Assembly: GCA_000349905.1 (NCBI GenBank)
Contig: KB722746.1
Span: forward strand, 726,864 to 790,863
From: Volvariella volvacea V23
Taxonomy: Eukaryota > Basidiomycota > Agaricomycetes > Agaricales > Pluteaceae
DNA: 64,000 nt
Reading direction: 5' to 3'
A model generated the notes under the pieces. The model searched no databases. It worked only from the letters and a program-made list of their open reading frames with translations, and was not told the origin of the DNA. The translations under genes and the position numbers were made by a program. This document shows, in pieces, positions 58,598 through 64,000 of the stretch. The first letter of the stretch is position 1. Each line of letters starts with the position of its first letter.

Positions 58598-59935
58598 ATG
58601 AACACATCGCCTATCGACGCACTTCCGCCTGAAACGCTCTCTCATATCTTTGTCTCTTATTACGGCCTCACAGCGAGACCTCAAATCGCTACCAAAGCAC
58701 TAGGACTCGTGTGTAGGCGCTGGAGGTTCGTCGCATTGGGCACTCAAATATTATGGACGTCCATCAAGCTGCTGGGGGATGTCGCTTGCGTTGCTCGTCA
58801 TATCCTCCATATTAACAATTGGCTAGCTCGATCGAAAGACCTGCCATGCAATGTCGAAGCGACCTTGTGGACGAGTCATGGACTATCATTAATTTTCCCG
58901 CTGCGTCAAATCCTCTATCCAATAAGCGCCCGAATTCGGAGTATCGCTTTATTGGTCGAGCTCGAAGAATTAAAGGGATACCTTGAACTCTTCATACAGG
59001 GCTTCCCCCGACTACGAATTCTCACGATTTCACTGTTGAATGAGGGGTTGGGGGGTGTTGGAGTACCCGAAGGCGATAACTTCAGCCTCTGTCTCACGGG
59101 TTGTCCTCAACTCGAGTTCGTGAGGCTGTCGCCGGGCATCCTCAAGCTAATTCGAGAAGAAAACTTAGTTCAGGCTTTACCAAAATCGCTTAAATACTTT
59201 GATCAATGTTTTGAATTGCAGCCCACGACGGTTCTGAACCTTCTTTCGGGATTTCGCAACCTCGAAGACCTCGATCTCGAGATTATCATTTACCACAATG
59301 TGGTCAGACCTCTCCCCAGGAACGCGGGATATCAATTCTCACATACGTCCCTTCGCCGCCTTGGCCTCACCTTTACGGACGTTGGTATTCGACCACTGTT
59401 CGAGGCTGTTCGCTTCCCCTCCCTTACGAATCTTACCCTATCAGAAATACCCGATCCCGCGGGAATTTTGAGCTCCATTGCGAAGGCCTCACCACCTCTG
59501 GAGTCTTTGAGCCTCCACGAGTTTCGTGTCACCTCAGAAGAGCTCTTACAATTCTTCCAAACCGTTTCCACCATCTCACGTCTTTCACTATCGGACTGTG
59601 GATGTTTCGATCACGAACTGATCTCCGCCCTTACTCTATCTCCCGTTGATTCCGTTCAATACCTGCCGGTTCTCGACCATTTAAATGTTAGAGAGGAGCA
59701 TGGCGTCGATTTACGGGTAGAAGATGAGGACTTGGTCGCCTTTATCGAATCAAGGTGGAGCGTGCAACTCGAGGGGTTCTCCCGGATCCATTATGTGAGG
59801 ATCACCAGCACCAGGGAGCTGACTGGGGCGCTTTACGAGCGGATATCTGTCATGAAAGCTAAAGGGCTTTGCTGTGATATGTCTGGAATGGATTTCGAGA
59901 GTGAGCTAACTCTGGCCCTCTCGGCGCTTGCATAA
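58598..59935 (+). CDS. F-box/LRR-like protein (445 aa, intronless)
   Basis: F-box at residues 3-45 (SPIDALPPETLSHIF, LGLVCRRWRFVALGTQILWTS), then degenerate leucine-rich repeats (FIQGFPRLRILTISLL, FRNLEDLDLEI, HTSLRRLGLTF, FPSLTNLTLSEI, PPLESLSLHEF, STISRLSLSDCGCF) and the shared C-terminal block (EDLVAFIESRWSVQLEGF). It aligns along its whole length with the gene at 50525, and both are intact. The role is presumed to be substrate selection for an SCF ubiquitin ligase. The upstream frame to 58547 lacks an ATG, so the start is the ATG of NTSPIDALPP. A relic of the same family follows at about 60040. Confidence 0.88.
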   Translation: MNTSPIDALPPETLSHIFVSYYGLTARPQIATKALGLVCRRWRFVALGTQILWTSIKLLGDVACVARHILHINNWLARSKDLPCNVEATLWTSHGLSLIFPLRQILYPISARIRSIALLVELEELKGYLELFIQGFPRLRILTISLLNEGLGGVGVPEGDNFSLCLTGCPQLEFVRLSPGILKLIREENLVQALPKSLKYFDQCFELQPTTVLNLLSGFRNLEDLDLEIIIYHNVVRPLPRNAGYQFSHTSLRRLGLTFTDVGIRPLFEAVRFPSLTNLTLSEIPDPAGILSSIAKASPPLESLSLHEFRVTSEELLQFFQTVSTISRLSLSDCGCFDHELISALTLSPVDSVQYLPVLDHLNVREEHGVDLRVEDEDLVAFIESRWSVQLEGFSRIHYVRITSTRELTGALYERISVMKAKGLCCDMSGMDFESELTLALSALA

Positions 59936-60039
59936 AATGACTACAGTATTTTAGGCACCAGAATACGATACCGGTCATGTACTCCGATAGGTTGTTCTTG
60001 GTTCCAACTCATTCTATAGTCGCATTAGTATTTTATGGT

Positions 60040-60475
60040 AATAGCATTGTGAACTTGGTTCAGCGCAATTCCTGTTCCGAGATTATTGGGTTGGCGCCTC
60101 CACGCGAAGGTTATCACCAATTAAACGCACTACAGATTCTGAAATTGCTATTAGATGTGTTAGTTTCGCCGCCGGAGCTTCATTTGCTGGGGCGACGATA
60201 GCAATCAAAAAATCGTATCGGATGAGGACTTGCATCTTCCATTCGGTCTGGTTGACTCGGTTCAGCAGATTCGATAGAATTAAGCGTTCGGCCATATGCC
60301 GCCGGGCATGGTCATTGAGCCTAGCTAGCACCTTGGATGAGCACCTTTTAGAGATCAGATACGTCAAACACTACAGGACAAAAGAAAGATCCCGTCATTT
60401 ACGAACAGCTACTTCGAGTGGCTGAAAACAAACCCCATGGCATTCACGTTCGAAGGAGTTCCCCCGAGCTTACCC
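60040..60475 (+). pseudogene. F-box/LRR relic, C-terminal pieces
   Basis: ILKLLLDVLVSPPELHLLG resembles the ILELVAEASPPLERLAL region of the intact genes, and a later IRYVKHYRTKE resembles their IHYVRI segment. A third piece in another frame (EQLLRVAENKPHGI) matches the last block. Stops separate them. No F-box remains. Confidence 0.5.
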
Positions 60476-60728
60476 GGGTAAGTTCTTCCCTTTCCCTTCC
60501 AACATGACGATTATATAGTCCCTCTTCACTCTACGATATGACCGTTACAACCGTCCCAATCTCTCTTATGTACCCTACGTGGTCGCCTCGTACTTCCTGT
60601 TTCGTCCCCGTCGTTACATAGACACTCCATCGATTTGCTAGTCTCTTTCGATCTCTCTATAGTTCGTTAGTCTCCTACTTGTATCCTCTCTGAGGGGGCC
60701 CGTACTTAGCTACAGCCTCGATAGATGT
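60476..60728. other. Pyrimidine-rich stretch before the gap, possibly a partial LTR
   Basis: It contains gttacaaccgtcccaatctc and repeated tctctatag-like blocks, which recall Ty3 LTR ends, but I find no defined borders. The gap cuts it off. Confidence 0.25.
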
Positions 60729-60828
60729 NNNNNNNNNNNNNNNNNNNNNNNNNNNNNNNNNNNNNNNNNNNNNNNNNNNNNNNNNNNNNNNNNNNNNNNN
60801 NNNNNNNNNNNNNNNNNNNNNNNNNNNN
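60729..60828. other. Assembly gap (100 N)
   Basis: Exactly 100 N. The word atacgtcaaacac occurs just after it and again at 60360, so the gap may lie in a local repeat. Confidence 0.98.
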
Positions 60829-61137
60829 GAAATACGTCAAACACCTTTAGGAACGTCGTTTGGGCACTTCAAGGGACCAGTTCATAGTCCTGGCTGGCAT
60901 CCCTGACAGGTGCGTTTATCCTTCACGAATCCTCATGGCACAACTCATTGAACCAAAAATACCAAGGCCTAGGAACACACGATGTGGCAAGCGAGTCGCG
61001 TTTCGACAGGGCAGTCGGTGAAGACAACAAGGGGTGTCATTAAAGGGTGTACACAAACTAGCTGATCGGAAATGCTAAATTGTCCAACAAAAGAGTCCAA
61101 TAATCCCAAAGAAAAAAGCCAAAAAGAGTCTGCAGCG

Positions 61138-62877
61138 TTATTTGAGGAAGACGTAAACCTCGTCGATGAACGTCCAGGACGGAGCCCGGCCGCCGCTAAA
61201 TGCGAGTACATCATTTCCAGCCGCGACAACGTCGACCGCGTAATGGCTCCACGACGAATACCCAGGCGTGATAGTAAGCACATTCGCCCCGTTCCAGAGC
61301 ACATTGACAATCGAGTTCGCTTCACCGCTAGGCCCGCTGAACGTGCTGTCCTGGAAAAAGCTAACCGTGTACGTCCTCCCAGGCACAGTATTCAGCGGGT
61401 GGTTCGACGTCAGCGTCCCGGGGAGACTATCCGCGCCCGTAGCCGAGCCAAGCAGCGCGACGCTCGAGCCGACGTACGAGTATGGCTGGTAGTGGAAGAT
61501 GGTCGCGTCGAGGTAGCCGCCGGGCGAGCTCGTGCCGGTCCAGTGTGCGTAGGAAGAGTCGAAGCAGAAGCTGCCGCAGGGGCTGTAGCCCTCGAAGCCG
61601 CCGTCGGTGACGTAGTTGATGCGGCGGTACCCGCGTGAGGCGGTGACGGAGATGCCGCTGTTCCCGGTGTTGGTGGCCGTGCTGGCGTCGCTGGGGACGT
61701 AGTACTGAGTGGGGGGACATCGTCAGTAAGGTTGGATGTTGGCGTGGGAGGGTTGGGAGCTTACCATGGAGCAGGTGTAGGAGATGGGGTTGCCGTTTTG
61801 GACGGCGCGCCAGATGTTGAAGTACTTGCACTCGCCACCCTGCGCGTCTACACCGCGGGTGTTGCAGAGGTTGGCGCAGGCTTGGACGTCATATTTGTCC
61901 AGGAGAGCGAAGCCCATGTACTGGGTTCTCGGTCAGCCATCGCGGTTTCGAAGGATAGGAGAGAACGTACCCCGGGTGCGTTGTTGGCGCCGTTGGTAGG
62001 GCCAAAGACGTACTCGTAGCCCTCTGGAACGGGAGGGTCGACAAAGGACGTGGCGGCGTAGCCGCTGCTTTGCTGGATGTACGTCAGCCCAGCGGGGGGC
62101 GGCAGCTGCTGCTGCCCGCCAAAGTTGGTCTTCTCAGCAGCGGTATGGACGTCAGCGTACAGCGCGCACTTGAGCGTGCTCGACGCGCCGTTGTTGTACT
62201 CGTAGTAGAGGTTTGCGAAGACTATGTAGATAAACTGAAATGAGCAACTTGGATAAGATTCGTGAAAAAGCACCCACCGCACACATCAATCTGGTTGCAC
62301 TCCGCCAAGCACCCGTCCACATCATACGTAGCATCCGACAGCAGCTTATAAGTCAAATACGCCGTCCCCTGGATCGAAGCATCCCTATCATTCGGACCCG
62401 TCCCCGTCCCCGCAAACACCTGGTTATACCCCGGCAAGATCCTCTTCACCATCTCCCCACCCCCATCCCTGCGCTCCAACGTGCTCCCCGTCGCAACAGA
62501 CGGATCGACGCTATCGCTGTGCAGCACACCGAGCAGCGCGTCGCCGCTCTGGCCGGCCTCGGTCACGTGGCCGTCGATGGCGGTGATCACCGTCGGGGGC
62601 ACGTCGGACGAGGGCGGGGCGTTGTCCGTCGCGCCGGTCTTTTGGTCGACGGACTGGAGGGTGCCGATGATGGTGCTTGCGTCGGTGGACGTGCCCTCGA
62701 GGGATTGGGTGCCCGTTTGGCCCGTTCCGGATGCGGGGCCCACTGGAGCGCGGGGGACGGCTGTGATGAGGGGAAGGTGGGGAGTTAGTGGGGCATTTGT
62801 TGTTTGAGGAGAGAGGGATGCGTACCCAGCGAGGAGGTGGCCAAACAAACGAGTGTGAAGAGTTTGGTGAAGTGCAT
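61138..62877 (-). CDS. Fruit-body-specific-protein-A-like secreted protein (502 aa, 5 exons)
   Basis: Minus-strand exons: 62877-62826, 62760-62278, 62221-61971, 61920-61765, 61704-61138; all GT-AG and in frame. Signal peptide HFTKLFTLVCLATSSLAVPR. Residues 20-120 are a Thr/Ser/Asp-rich linker with VITAIDGHVTEAGQ. Cys-rich WSC/PAN-like segments follow (DGCLAECNQIDVCVFANLYYEY, then VQACANLCNTRG and GGECKYFNIWRAV). The C-terminal ~190 residues look like a beta-sandwich, carbohydrate-binding-like domain (NYVTDGGFEGYSPCG, YAHWTGTSSPGGYLDATIF, WTFIDEVYVFLK). I recognise this as the family annotated in mushrooms as fruit-body specific protein A. It is probably a cell-wall or extracellular protein; its biochemical role is not established. 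A TATA box lies 83 nt upstream. Confidence 0.88.
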
Positions 62878-62959
62878 CGTGAGATTGGAGGGAGAACACC
62901 CAGGAGCACTGGTGAGGAGGAACGGTGCTGGGTGGTGGACGCTCTCGCGATTGCTCGCA

Positions 62960-62966
62960 TTTTATA
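62960..62966 (-). promoter_or_regulatory. TATA box of the fruit-body-protein gene
   Basis: TATAAAA on the minus strand, 83-90 nt before the ATG at 62877. Confidence 0.6.
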
Positions 62967-64000
62967 GAACTGGACGTGGGCTCTGGCCGTCGACCCTCTG
63001 CGTTCGGGCTGAAGCGGTGACGATCGCGATGGGTGTGCGCTAAATTAGGCATAATATACCGCGTACCTGGATGGTGATCCGCTGACCGACAAAGGTACGG
63101 GGGCTTTTCGGGAAATAAGGAGGACAGTGACGCGTTGAATAGATCACTCCGCCACGCACTGGATTGAGGAGAAAACACGGGCTGAATAGACCACTATATT
63201 ACGAGGCTTCTCAGACGGAATGAAGAGGCGCTGACAGGTGGAAGGAATAGGGACACATAAAGCATGCGCGTTTCGGAGCTTGGTGCTTTTTGAGATTTCT
63301 TTTCATCGCGACTGACTCGAAAAGGAGGTGTTACGAGCTCCATTAAGATGATTGGAGAGTCCGTACCAGGGATGGGTCATCCGAGTAGTATCTCGCCCTG
63401 CAGGTCCATGCACGATGTTGAAGATGGAATTGAAAAGTGACAGTTGTAAAAATAGCATATGTCACCTGGACATTTTTGTACGAGAGCGTCAGCCCACGCA
63501 AGAGCGAGACGCGGACCTCAAGAAAACGAAGAGTTGGGCCAGGTCAGGAAGACGTAAGGCGGTTATTGAAGGACTTTCCAATTGTGAAAAGTCTGTTTGT
63601 CTTCTCCCTCAGCCACGACGTCGAACGTGCAAGGGCTGTAACGTTCCTGGATTTGTCCAGCTACTTCTTAGTTGTACACGTCTTGCTCGTAATCTCACCC
63701 GCCACATGCTACTGTCATAAAAAGCTAATTATATTCCAGGGGAGTGGATGGCATGTGCAAAGGTCCATGTTCCTGCTCACCCCCAGTGCTACCGAGCAGA
63801 CCGACCAATACCGTGCTCGACAGAGGTGCCGGTTCTGTAGCAGAAAGTGCAGTTCTTGGTAACTGGGACTATGTGTCTCAACAGGACGGGGGGGAGAAGT
63901 GCGGGCGAGTGTGGTGGCATGGTCCACACAACCATCATCCGTCAGCCCGCAAATGCCATGCAGCGTCATCAAGGCATGCCCCTTAATACGACCTGATAAA
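62967..64000. other. End of window, no supported gene
   Basis: Frames at 63352-63720, 63437-63862 and 63744-63986 overlap one another and encode no recognisable domain. Confidence 0.5.

Noticed and set aside
61072..61638. 188-codon plus-strand frame over the fruit-body-protein gene
   Set aside because: It is antisense to the last exon of a well supported gene; its Arg/Ala/Val-rich composition is a shadow of GC-rich codons.

Overview
The window comes from a filamentous basidiomycete, most likely an Agaricomycete. The evidence is the many short GT-AG introns (about 45-75 nt), F-box/LRR families, a NACHT-WD40 relic, a Ty3 retrotransposon with a chromodomain, an NHA1-type Na+/H+ antiporter, an ICMT-like methyltransferase, a fruit-body-specific-protein-A-like secreted protein and an expanded M43 (MEP1-type) metalloprotease family. 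I saw no tRNA, rRNA or CRISPR array. Three runs of exactly 100 N (12766, 41026, 60729) are assembly gaps of unknown true size.

Layout. 1-3864: 3' part of a Ty3/gypsy element (RT end, RNase H, integrase, chromodomain, an extra 218-aa ORF, 3' LTR). All gene models were spliced by hand. 3865-15230: an AT-rich, visibly CpG-poor transposon graveyard holding a dead NACHT-WD40 gene, five copies of the same LTR (LTR-A), two of a second LTR (LTR-B), an inverted pair of an unidentified repeat (repeat C) and four copies of another (repeat D). 15.2-32.8 kb: ordinary gene-bearing DNA with a conserved unknown protein (16150-17600, minus), a small basic protein (20595-21312), a collapsed F-box gene, a 306-aa unknown family protein plus a truncated paralogue, a 120-aa unknown and a 959-aa Na+/H+ antiporter.

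34.7-52 kb: a tandem array of five secreted M43 zinc metalloproteases (MEP-A to MEP-E). All have six exons with introns at the same positions, and all have a TATA box 97-101 nt before the ATG. F-box/LRR genes or relics follow MEP-B, MEP-D and MEP-E directly, so the duplicating unit looks like protease plus F-box. Two small membrane-protein genes and a solo LTR lie between MEP-A and MEP-B.

52-63 kb: an ICMT-like methyltransferase, a 29-exon GH35 beta-galactosidase with exons as short as 7 nt, a second intact F-box/LRR gene with a downstream relic, and on the minus strand a fruit-body-specific-protein-A-like gene. The secreted proteases, beta-galactosidase and fruit-body protein suit a saprotrophic or fruiting fungus. 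The F-box and NLR relics are families that turn over quickly in mushrooms.
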